Below are positions 53,782-61,258 of a stretch of DNA of 64,000 nucleotides, one piece after another; within the stretch, counting starts at the first letter, position 1, and the number at the start of each line of letters is the position of its first letter. The notes beneath the pieces are model-generated. The model was not told where the DNA came from. It did no database searches and saw only the letters and a list, made by a program, of their open reading frames with translations. The position numbers and the translations under genes were made by a program. Origin of the DNA: Flavobacterium sp. J49 (lineage in GTDB: Bacteria; Bacteroidota; Bacteroidia; Flavobacteriales; Flavobacteriaceae); NCBI RefSeq assembly GCF_011742145.1, contig NZ_JAAQQU010000103.1, forward strand, positions 4,891 to 68,890, read 5' to 3'.

Positions 53782-54054
53782 TTAGTTTACTGCTCCGTCT
53801 AATTCAGCACCAGCTTTGAATTTAACTACATTTTTAGCAGCGATTTTGATAGTTTTTCCTGTTTGAGGATTTCTTCCGTCTCTAGCAGCTCTTTTAGATA
53901 CTGACCAAGAACCGAAACCTACTAAAGATACTCTTCCGCCTTTTTTCAAAGTACCACCTACATTTCCTAAAAATGATTCTAAAGCTAATTTTGCAGCAGC
54001 TTTTGTGATTCCAGCGTCAGCTGCAATTGCATCGATTAATTCTGATTTGTTCAT
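53782..54054 (-). CDS. DNA-binding protein HU
   Basis: 90 aa from MNKSELIDAIAADAG; the ten-codon upstream extension is rejected because HU proteins are about 90 aa and the extension covers the leader. Signature LVGFGSWSVSKRAARDGRNPQTGKTIKIAAK with the DNA-clasping beta arm. A nucleoid protein that bends DNA as a dimer. A textbook flavobacterial promoter lies upstream. Confidence 0.97.
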   Translation of the reverse strand: MNKSELIDAIAADAGITKAAAKLALESFLGNVGGTLKKGGRVSLVGFGSWSVSKRAARDGRNPQTGKTIKIAAKNVVKFKAGAELDGAVN

Positions 54055-54098
54055 AATGTTAGTTATTAATTGTTGGTTAAACATTTTGTTAATGATAA

Positions 54099-54128
54099 CA
54101 AATTTAATAGGAATTCCTTACCACACAA
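54099..54128 (-). promoter_or_regulatory. Promoter of the HU gene (TTG-N19-TAAATTTG)
   Basis: On the minus strand TTG (54126-54128), exactly 19 nt, then TAAATTTG (54099-54106), 45 bp before the start. A full consensus match, as expected for a highly expressed gene. Confidence 0.75.
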
Positions 54129-54229
54129 GAGATTTGGCGTTTTTTTCAAGCATTTGTTGATAACTTCAAGCTTTTGTTGATAAACCCTCGTCTTTCATCG
54201 GTTTTTTAACTAAAAAAACGCTTGAGACC

Positions 54230-55177
54230 TTATTCTGCTTGCGCTCTTTCGGAAAAGGCAACCCCATTGAGTAGCTCATGAGCCTGCATTTTTTTCTTCC
54301 CGGGCAATTGCAAGCTCAAAATTTGAATATACCCATCTTTCACTGCAACTTTAATTTCTTTTTTGGTTGTGATAATTTGACCAATATTAAAATGATGTTG
54401 TTCCAAAATCACTTTGGCTTCATAAAGTTTCACATTCCATTCTTCACCATTGTTTTTGAAAAAACACCAAGCCGATGGGTAAGGAGACAAGCCGCGAATT
54501 AAATTGTGAATTTCAACGGCCGATTTATTCCAATCCACTTTGCAGTTATCCCGATTGAGTTTGTAAGCAGTTTTGATTTCTGAATGGTCTACTTGAATAG
54601 TGGTAGTAACATTTCCTTTTTCTATCAATGCTAAAGTTTCTACAACTGCGCTGCTTCCTACTTCCATTAATCGATCATGGAGTTCACCTGCATTTTCCTC
54701 AGCGCCGATTCCGATTTCTTTGCTTAAAATCATCGCGCCGGTATCAATCTTATCATCAATGAAGAACGTTGTCACACCGGTTTTGGTTTCTCCATTAATA
54801 ATCGCCCAGTTAATTGGAGCCGCGCCACGATAGTCCGGCAACAACGAAGCGTGAAGATTAAAGGTTCCCAATTTTGGCATACGCCAAACGACCTCCGGCA
54901 ACATTCTGAAAGCCACAACGACTTGCAAATTGGCGTTTAAGTTTTGTAATTCCTTCAAAAAAGTTTCATCTTTTAAATTGGACGGTTGCAATAGTTTTAG
55001 GTTGTGTTCCAAAGCATATTCTTTTACTGCAGAATATTTAAGCTTTTGACCACGACCCGCAGGTTTATCGACTGCTGTAATGACGCCAACCACTTCGTAA
55101 TTGTTTTTGATAATGGTATCCAAAATGCCAACGGCAAACTCGGGTGTTCCCATAAAAACGATGCGTAACTTTTCCAT
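54230..55177 (-). CDS. fmt: Methionyl-tRNA formyltransferase
   Basis: 315 aa. IVFMGTPEFAVGILD, the catalytic region GTFNLHASLLPDYRGAAPINWAIINGE, and FFIDDKIDTGAMI are family signatures; a C-terminal OB-like domain follows. It formylates initiator Met-tRNA in the cytoplasm. The start lies 2 nt after the recQ stop, so the two genes form a leftward operon. Confidence 0.97.
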   Translation of the reverse strand: MEKLRIVFMGTPEFAVGILDTIIKNNYEVVGVITAVDKPAGRGQKLKYSAVKEYALEHNLKLLQPSNLKDETFLKELQNLNANLQVVVAFRMLPEVVWRMPKLGTFNLHASLLPDYRGAAPINWAIINGETKTGVTTFFIDDKIDTGAMILSKEIGIGAEENAGELHDRLMEVGSSAVVETLALIEKGNVTTTIQVDHSEIKTAYKLNRDNCKVDWNKSAVEIHNLIRGLSPYPSAWCFFKNNGEEWNVKLYEAKVILEQHHFNIGQIITTKKEIKVAVKDGYIQILSLQLPGKKKMQAHELLNGVAFSERAQAE

Positions 55178-55179
55178 GT

Positions 55180-57072
55180 TTATTTTAAGGAATATAAATT
55201 ATTTGAATTGATGCTGATGATGTCTTCTTCCAACAGCTTTTGCAACGCAAAGATAACATCGTCTTTCGGAAATTTAGTCAACTTTTGAATATCTCTCGAA
55301 TTGAAATCCTGCATTTTCAATAATTCCACAATCTTTTCGGAAACCGTTTCAGGATTTTGTTTCTTTTTGTTTTTGGCAATACAATAGGAGCAAATACCGC
55401 AATCGTCTTTTTGACTTTCGCCAAAATATTGCATCAATAATTTACTCTTGCAGGTTTTATTGTTTTTACTGTATTGTAAAACGGCCTGAAGCTGTGCGGT
55501 TTTTAACTTATTTTGCGCTTCGAGATATTTCGAAACGCGATTGATGGTGCGTTCGTCTTCTCTGACTTCATTCAAGGTAATGGTCGCGTCATTGTTTTTG
55601 GCGATCATTTCAATGATGTTTTTCTCCTTTAGTTTTTGTAACAGTGAAAGCACTGCGCTTTCGGTATGGTTAGATTTTTTGGCAATCAATGCCAAGTTGA
55701 AAGCGGTTTGCATATCATAAATTCCGGGATAAGTGCGCAACATAGTCAACAGAATTTCCTCGTCATTCGGATTCAAACTCATATACCGAATCACTTCTTT
55801 AGACGGAATGATAAATTGTAAAGTGATTTTCTCCGAGAATTCCTGAGATAAAGTTATGATGCCTTGTCGGTCGAGAAACTGTAAAGCATTATAAGTCTTT
55901 AAAGTCGGAAAACCGTATTTGGTACAAAAGTGATTCAGGTTAAAACTAAACTGTTCGTCTATGCCTTCGCCGTAAGCGATTTGGAAATAGTTGCAGAGTT
56001 TAGAAAACACCAAATTCAAAAAGGCTTTGTCAGGTAAAACGCTGATGAATTGTGCTTCGGCATGTAAAATATCGGAAGGATTGTTGAGCAAAACAGCAAA
56101 AGCTTTGTCACCATTTCGACCGGCACGACCGGATTCCTGGTAATAATTTTCGAGATTTTGAGGCAAATGCAAATGAATAATCGTTTTGACATTCGACTTG
56201 TCTATGCCCATTCCGAAAGCATTCGTGGCAACGATTACCTGAACTTTTTCGTCCATCCAAAGTTGCATGTGCTTTTCTTTGTCTTTGGAGGAAAGTCCGC
56301 CATGGTAAAATGTAGCTGTAAAACCCATGCTTTCCAACTGATGAACGGTTTCGTTGCACGATTTTCTATTGGTCACATAAACGATAGACGGTTGCGGATT
56401 TTTCTGCAGTATTTGTTGCAACAAATGCAACTTGTCTTCGGTTTCAAAAACCATGTAAGCGATGTTGTCTCGGTAAAAGGATTTGGAGAAAATCTGTGGA
56501 GTATCGAGTTTTAATTGCGCGATAATATCTTCCTTAACTCGTGGCGTAGCCGAAGCCGTTAGCGCCAAAAACGGCACTTTTGGGAAGAACTCTTTTAGTT
56601 GTACAATCTTCAAATAGGCCGGACGGAAATCATGTCCCCATTGAGAAACACAATGCGCTTCATCAATAGCGATAAGATTTATCGGGAGATTTTTTATGCG
56701 TTCCAAAATCCAGTCGTTTTGCAAGCGTTCGGGAGACAAATAAAGGAACTTGTAATTTCCAAACTGACAATTATCGAGCAAATCGATAATTTCCTCTTGG
56801 CGAATGCCACCGGTTAAAGCGATGGCTTTAATGCCTTTGTTTTGCAAATTTTGGACTTGGTCTTTCATCAAAGCAATCAGCGGAGAAATCACCAAGCAAA
56901 TGCCTTCCATCATCATACTCGGAACTTGAAAACAAATCGATTTTCCGCCACCGGTGGGCATCAAGGCAAAGGTGTCTTTTCCTTCCAAAACCGAAGTGAT
57001 AATGGCTTCCTGTGGTTCGCGAAAAGCATCGTGTTTCCAGTATTTGGTTAGGATTTCTAAGGCTTTATCCAA
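55180..57072 (-). CDS. recQ: ATP-dependent DNA helicase RecQ
   Basis: 630 aa. Walker A LMPTGGGKSICFQVP, DEAH box LIAIDEAHCVSQWGHDFRPAYL, motif V/VI NAFGMGIDKSNVKTIIHLHLP and ESGRAGRNGD. A zinc-binding Cys set (CKSKLLMQYFGE, then CGICSYC) lies near residue 550, later in the chain than in E. coli RecQ. A short C-terminal winged-helix-like part follows; no clear HRDC domain. It unwinds DNA during recombination and repair. Confidence 0.94.
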   Translation of the reverse strand: MDKALEILTKYWKHDAFREPQEAIITSVLEGKDTFALMPTGGGKSICFQVPSMMMEGICLVISPLIALMKDQVQNLQNKGIKAIALTGGIRQEEIIDLLDNCQFGNYKFLYLSPERLQNDWILERIKNLPINLIAIDEAHCVSQWGHDFRPAYLKIVQLKEFFPKVPFLALTASATPRVKEDIIAQLKLDTPQIFSKSFYRDNIAYMVFETEDKLHLLQQILQKNPQPSIVYVTNRKSCNETVHQLESMGFTATFYHGGLSSKDKEKHMQLWMDEKVQVIVATNAFGMGIDKSNVKTIIHLHLPQNLENYYQESGRAGRNGDKAFAVLLNNPSDILHAEAQFISVLPDKAFLNLVFSKLCNYFQIAYGEGIDEQFSFNLNHFCTKYGFPTLKTYNALQFLDRQGIITLSQEFSEKITLQFIIPSKEVIRYMSLNPNDEEILLTMLRTYPGIYDMQTAFNLALIAKKSNHTESAVLSLLQKLKEKNIIEMIAKNNDATITLNEVREDERTINRVSKYLEAQNKLKTAQLQAVLQYSKNNKTCKSKLLMQYFGESQKDDCGICSYCIAKNKKKQNPETVSEKIVELLKMQDFNSRDIQKLTKFPKDDVIFALQKLLEEDIISINSNNLYSLK

Positions 57073-57164
57073 GTTGTGAATTATGAGTTATGAGTTATGA
57101 GTCAACTCAGTTTATGGTATAAAGGTATAAAATAAGATTGAGTTGTAATTACAACAAATGTGTA
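57073..57164. repeat. Short slipped repeat spacer upstream of recQ
   Basis: GTGAATTATGAGTTATGAGTTATGAGTC contains three imperfect copies of GAGTTAT directly behind the recQ start. Function unknown. Confidence 0.4.
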
Positions 57165-57701
57165 TTAAGAAAGCTGACTCAAGATATATTGGATGCGCTC
57201 ATCTACAGTTCCGCGAGGTACTTCAATGAGCTCGTAACCGTATTTTTGGTAGGTTTCCAATAAATGGTCGAAGATGAGTTTGGCTTGTTCGAAGTTTTCG
57301 TAACGCGCTTCGTCGCTTTCGTAGATTTCTTCCCAAGGCGGCAGTACAAATATTTTGGAATACAAATGTTCTCGGCAAGCATGGTCAAAAAACGCCGGAT
57401 AACTGTCGCCTATGTAATGCATATAAGCTAAAATGTCGGGAATGCCTCGGTCTAAAAAAACCAATTCGGCTACATCTTCAATGGCTTGCTGGTGTTGTTT
57501 TCTTCTGCCTTCGAGTAATAATTCACTAAAGAGTAAAGGTTTTTCTAAGAACAATTGTTCAATGCCTTGTTTTTTGGCTTCCAAAGTTACTTGTCTTGAA
57601 ATTTCAGGAAAGCACGCATAGCCTTGCTCGATAAGTGCATCGATGATGGTGGTTTTTCCTGTGCCCGGACCGCCGGTTATGACAATAAGTTCTTTTTTCA
57701 A
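57165..57701 (-). CDS. AAA_28-type ATP-binding protein (NadR-like kinase fold)
   Basis: 178 aa. P-loop ITGGPGTGKTTIIDAL at the N-terminus, the Walker-B-like LVFLDRGIPDILAY near residue 85, and VPRGTVDERIQYIL at the C-terminus. This resembles the kinase domain of NadR and the AAA_28 family. Substrate unknown. A TAAATTTG box lies upstream at 57754-57761 on the minus strand. Confidence 0.82.
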   Translation of the reverse strand: MKKELIVITGGPGTGKTTIIDALIEQGYACFPEISRQVTLEAKKQGIEQLFLEKPLLFSELLLEGRRKQHQQAIEDVAELVFLDRGIPDILAYMHYIGDSYPAFFDHACREHLYSKIFVLPPWEEIYESDEARYENFEQAKLIFDHLLETYQKYGYELIEVPRGTVDERIQYILSQLS

Positions 57702-57753
57702 GATTTTTAGAAATATTACTTCGTACAGTTCAGCCTTTCGGCCTAGAGAGGGG

Positions 57754-57761
57754 CAAATTTA
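57754..57761 (-). promoter_or_regulatory. Candidate -7 box of the AAA_28 gene
   Basis: The minus strand reads TAAATTTG, 53 bp before the start. No TTG at the usual spacing. Confidence 0.4.
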
Positions 57762-57843
57762 TCGAAACAAATTAGAATATAGAAAAGGATTTTGGTTTTT
57801 ATTTCGGTCGTGGCCAAAAGTGCGAAAAGTTTCCTTTTTAGCC

Positions 57844-57930
57844 CTGATGGGAGCGGTTACCGTGTAAAAGCGGACAGCAGGAAAACGGTTGGCAAACCAG
57901 ACCAAACCTTTCGCTCCTCAAATCCATCAG
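57844..57930. ncRNA. Strongly base-paired intergenic element (RNA or repeat)
   Basis: Nested complementarity: CTGATG (57844-57849) with CATCAG (57925-57930), GGAGCG (57850-57855) with CGCTCC (57912-57917), and ACCGT (57859-57863) with ACGGT (57885-57889), plus a small GGTT/AACC hairpin. It is more GC-rich than the flanks. It lies in a 317-bp gene-free spacer between divergent genes. Strand and function are unknown. Similar AGCCCTGAT-led elements seem familiar from other flavobacterial spacers, but I could not verify this. Confidence 0.45.
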
Positions 57931-57993
57931 CACCAGTCAAAAAAAATAAATAAAACCGTTGGAATTCTTCTGCAAAATCTGAAATCAATACTG

Positions 57994-58001
57994 TATATTT
58001 G
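57994..58001 (+). promoter_or_regulatory. Candidate -7 box of the DUF493 operon
   Basis: TATATTTG lies 18 bp before the ATG at 58019. A short leader is implied. Confidence 0.5.
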
Positions 58002-58018
58002 CTTTTATTTTTTGATTA

Positions 58019-58303
58019 ATGGATAAGAAAACCCAAGAATTTTATACCCGATTGCGAGAAGAGTTGAACAATACTTCAACATGGCCTACTGAATATTTGT
58101 ATAAATTTATTGTACCCACTGACCCTAAAAAGATTGAAGAAGTAGAAAATGCTTTTGACAATTTGGGCGCCGTAATCCAAACTACCCAGTCTAAAACGGG
58201 AAAATACACCAGTCTTTCGGTCAACGTAATGATGGAAAGTCCGGAAAGCGTGGTGGAGAAATACATCGAAGTTTCTAATATAGAAGGAATAATTTCATTA
58301 TAA
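58019..58303 (+). CDS. DUF493 family protein
   Basis: 94 aa. WPTEYLYKFIVPTDPKKIEEVENAF and SKTGKYTSLSVNVMMESPESVVEKY match the small ferredoxin-like DUF493/YbeD fold. YbeD-type proteins are thought to be regulatory, but the function is not established. Its stop TAA overlaps the next start by 1 nt (TAATG), so it is coupled to the DUF4290 gene. Confidence 0.9.
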   Translation: MDKKTQEFYTRLREELNNTSTWPTEYLYKFIVPTDPKKIEEVENAFDNLGAVIQTTQSKTGKYTSLSVNVMMESPESVVEKYIEVSNIEGIISL

Positions 58304-59016
58304 TGGGCGATAAATATATAAAAGAGAATGCCAATGATGTGGTGCACCATTTGGAATACAATGCCGAAAGACCGCATTTGCTCATTCCGGAATACGGTCG
58401 TCATTTGCAAAAATTGATTGACCAAGCTACTTTAATCGCCGATAGGGAAGAGCGCAACAAAGCCGCCAAATACATCATTCAGGTGATGGGCAGTTTGAAT
58501 CCGCACTTGCGTGATGTACCCGATTTTCAGCACAAATTGTGGGATCAGATTTTTATCATGTCCGATTTTAAATTGGATGTCGATTCTCCGTATCCGATTC
58601 CGACTCGTGATGTGATTAATTTGAAACCCGAGCGATTGCCTTACCCGCAAAAAAATCCGAAGTATCGTTTTTACGGCAACAATATCAAATACATGATAGA
58701 TGTGGCCAACAGTTGGGAAGAAGGTGAAATGAAAAACGCTTTGGTGAAAGTAATTGCCAACCACATGAAGAAATCGTATTTGAGTTGGAACAAAGACACG
58801 GTAACCGATACCGTTATTTTTGAACATTTATACGAATTGTCGGCCGGCAAATTAAACCTATTGCAAAGCAGCGAAGAGTTGTTGAATACCAACGATTTGA
58901 TGCGGACCAATAAAAAGATGTCGAATAAAAACATGCCGCCGCAAAACAACAAAATCAAGAGCAATAAAAACGGAAAGAAACCGTTTCAGAAAAATAATAA
59001 CAACAATCAGAAATAA
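58303..59016 (+). CDS. DUF4290 family protein
   Basis: 237 aa. YNAERPHLLIPEYGRHLQKLIDQA and MGSLNPHLRDVPDFQHKLWDQIFIMSDF are typical. The body is mainly helical. The C-terminal 40 residues are a Lys/Asn-rich low-complexity tail (KSNKNGKKPFQ then N-runs) that is probably disordered and may bind nucleic acid. A flavobacterial family of unknown function, regularly placed between DUF493 and murA. Confidence 0.88.
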   Translation: MGDKYIKENANDVVHHLEYNAERPHLLIPEYGRHLQKLIDQATLIADREERNKAAKYIIQVMGSLNPHLRDVPDFQHKLWDQIFIMSDFKLDVDSPYPIPTRDVINLKPERLPYPQKNPKYRFYGNNIKYMIDVANSWEEGEMKNALVKVIANHMKKSYLSWNKDTVTDTVIFEHLYELSAGKLNLLQSSEELLNTNDLMRTNKKMSNKNMPPQNNKIKSNKNGKKPFQKNNNNNQK

Positions 59017-59109
59017 GTGGCTGAGGGACTAAGTTGCGGAGTGTGTGAGAATGTTAATCTCATCAGAACTCAGCTACTCACCACTCAGCTACTCAGCTAC
59101 TAAAAAAAT
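59017..59109. repeat. Slipped CTCAGCTACT repeat spacer before murA
   Basis: Contains CTCAGCTACTCACC and CTCAGCTACTCAGCTACT, four near-copies of a CTCAGCTACT-type unit just before the murA start, with related GGCTGAG/GTTGCGGAGT sequence upstream that could pair with them (CTCAGC/GCTGAG). No -7 box; murA may be read from the upstream operon. Confidence 0.5.
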
Positions 59110-60420
59110 ATGGGAACTTTTAAAATTGAAGGTGGAATTTCACTAAAAGGAGAAGTACAGCCGCAAGGCGCAAAAAATGAAGCATTGCAAGTTTTGTGTC
59201 CGGCATTGTTAACTTCGGAGAAAGTTAGAATTACCAATATTCCGGATATTATCGATGTTAATAAATTAATCGTTTTATTGGGGAATTTGGGCGTAAAAAT
59301 TCAAAAAAATGGCGTTGGTGATTACACTTTTCAAGCCGATGAAGTCAATATTGATTATTTAAAAACGGAAGCCTTTAAAAAAGAAGGCGGCAGTTTAAGA
59401 GGTTCGATTATGATTGTCGGGCCGCTTTTAGCCCGATTTGGTTGTGGATACATTCCAAAACCGGGTGGCGATAAAATCGGAAGACGTCGTTTGGATACGC
59501 ACTTCGAAGGTTTTATCAATCTTGGGGCGAAATTCCGTTACGAAAGAGAAGACCATTTTTATGGCGTAGAAACCAAAACCCGTTTGAAAGGTGCGCACAT
59601 GTTATTGGACGAAGCTTCGGTAACCGGAACAGCGAATATCGTGATGGCGGCTGTTTTGGCCGAAGGAACTACTACAATTTACAATGCCGCTTGCGAACCT
59701 TATTTGCAACAATTGTGTAAAATGTTGAACTCGATGGGTGCAAAAATCACCGGAGTGGGTTCGAATTTATTGACCATTGAAGGCGTTGAAAAATTAGGCG
59801 GTTGCGAACACCGAATCCTTCCGGACATGATTGAAATCGGTTCGTGGATTGGATTGGCCGCAATGACCCGTAGTGAGATAACTATTAAAAATGTGAGTTG
59901 GGAAAACTTAGGTGTCATTCCAAGCGTGTTCAGAAAATTAGGAATTACATTAGAGAAAAAAGACGATGATATTTATATACCGGCGCATACCAAAGGGTAT
60001 ACTGTAAAAACAGATATTGACGGTTCGATTTTAACCATAGCCGATGCACCATGGCCTGGATTTACACCGGATTTATTGAGCATCGTTTTGGTAGTAGCAA
60101 CGCAAGCGAATGGCGATGTTTTAATTCACCAAAAAATGTTTGAAAGCCGTTTGTTCTTTGTGGACAAGTTGATCGATATGGGTGCTAAAATTATGCTGTG
60201 TGATCCGCACAGAGCGGTAGTAATGGGACACAATTTCCAATCGCAACTCAAAGCCACGGTAATGTCTTCGCCGGATATTCGTGCAGGAATCTCATTATTG
60301 ATTGCAGCGCTTTCAGCCAAAGGAACGTCTACGATTCAAAATATTGAGCAAATTGATAGAGGTTACGAAAGAATTGACGAAAGATTGAGAGCTTTAGGAG
60401 CCAATATTGTTCGTGTCTAA
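59110..60420 (+). CDS. murA: UDP-N-acetylglucosamine 1-carboxyvinyltransferase (Asp-type active site)
   Basis: 436 aa. First committed step of peptidoglycan synthesis: it adds enolpyruvate from PEP to UDP-GlcNAc. Signatures GEVQPQGAKNEALQVL, LRGSIMIVGPLLARFG, ASVTGTANIVMAAVLAEGTTTIYNAACEP and YERIDERLRALGA. The loop that normally reads PGGCxIG reads PGGDKIG here (Asp at residue 121), the substitution known from organisms with intrinsic fosfomycin resistance. Third gene after DUF493 and DUF4290, with a 93-bp gap containing slipped repeats. Confidence 0.96.
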   Translation: MGTFKIEGGISLKGEVQPQGAKNEALQVLCPALLTSEKVRITNIPDIIDVNKLIVLLGNLGVKIQKNGVGDYTFQADEVNIDYLKTEAFKKEGGSLRGSIMIVGPLLARFGCGYIPKPGGDKIGRRRLDTHFEGFINLGAKFRYEREDHFYGVETKTRLKGAHMLLDEASVTGTANIVMAAVLAEGTTTIYNAACEPYLQQLCKMLNSMGAKITGVGSNLLTIEGVEKLGGCEHRILPDMIEIGSWIGLAAMTRSEITIKNVSWENLGVIPSVFRKLGITLEKKDDDIYIPAHTKGYTVKTDIDGSILTIADAPWPGFTPDLLSIVLVVATQANGDVLIHQKMFESRLFFVDKLIDMGAKIMLCDPHRAVVMGHNFQSQLKATVMSSPDIRAGISLLIAALSAKGTSTIQNIEQIDRGYERIDERLRALGANIVRV

Positions 60421-60489
60421 TTTAAGAAAATAGAGAAAAGAATATAGAAAATAGAGGTGCATTATTGTGCCTCTTTTCATTTTAAGCCT

Positions 60490-61257
60490 ATGGAAACCTA
60501 CATCATCGTTTTACTTTGTATTGCTTCTTTCTTTGCCGGATTTGTCGATGCTATTGTCGGCGGCGGCGGTTTGATACAAACTCCGGTGGCGATGATTTTG
60601 ATGCCCAATTTGTCCGTAGCGAGTATTATCGGGTCACTCAAAATCCCGGCGTTTAGCGGGACCAGTTTTGCGGCTTTTCAGTATTTGAAGAAAGTGGAGA
60701 TGAACTGGAAGTTACTTTCCATCATGGCGGTTTTGGCTTTTTGCGCTGCTTTTTTGGGTTCAGCGCTCTTGAACGTAGTCAGCAATGATTTTATGAAGCC
60801 GTTATTGTTTTTTATCTTAATCGGTTTAGCGATTTATACTTTTAAAAAAAAGAATTTCGGCCAACAACAAGATAAAGATCATTCGCTTAAAAAAGAACTT
60901 GCCTATGCCGTTATCATCAGTTTACTGGTTGGTTTTTACGACGGCTTTATTGGTCCGGGAACGGGTAGTTTTTTAGTTTTGGGTTTTGTTTCTATTCTAG
61001 GGTATGATTTTCTTCACGCTTCCGCCAATGCTAAAATGGTCAATCTTGCGACCAACTTTGGTTCGATTTGTTTGTTTGTATTGAAAGGCAAAATCGTTTG
61101 GGCTTTCGCGATTCCAATGGCTTTTTGCAATGCGCTGGGCGGTTGGGTTGGCGCCAAATTGGCCATAAAAAAAGGAAATACCTTCATTAGAAAGTTTTTC
61201 CTTTTTGTGGTGATATTGACATTAATCCGTTTTGGTTATGATGTCTTTTTGAAATAG
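60490..61257 (+). CDS. TSUP/TauE-SafE family membrane permease
   Basis: 255 aa from the ATG at 60490; an upstream GTG adds 11 unlikely residues. Seven or eight hydrophobic segments; signatures FFAGFVDAIVGGGGLIQTPVAM and VGFYDGFIGPGTGSFLVLGFV are the two half-repeats. The family exports sulfite, sulfoacetate or other anions; the substrate cannot be told. Its end is 1 nt from the convergent DUF5686 gene. Confidence 0.92.
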   Translation: METYIIVLLCIASFFAGFVDAIVGGGGLIQTPVAMILMPNLSVASIIGSLKIPAFSGTSFAAFQYLKKVEMNWKLLSIMAVLAFCAAFLGSALLNVVSNDFMKPLLFFILIGLAIYTFKKKNFGQQQDKDHSLKKELAYAVIISLLVGFYDGFIGPGTGSFLVLGFVSILGYDFLHASANAKMVNLATNFGSICLFVLKGKIVWAFAIPMAFCNALGGWVGAKLAIKKGNTFIRKFFLFVVILTLIRFGYDVFLK

Positions 61258-61258
61258 T

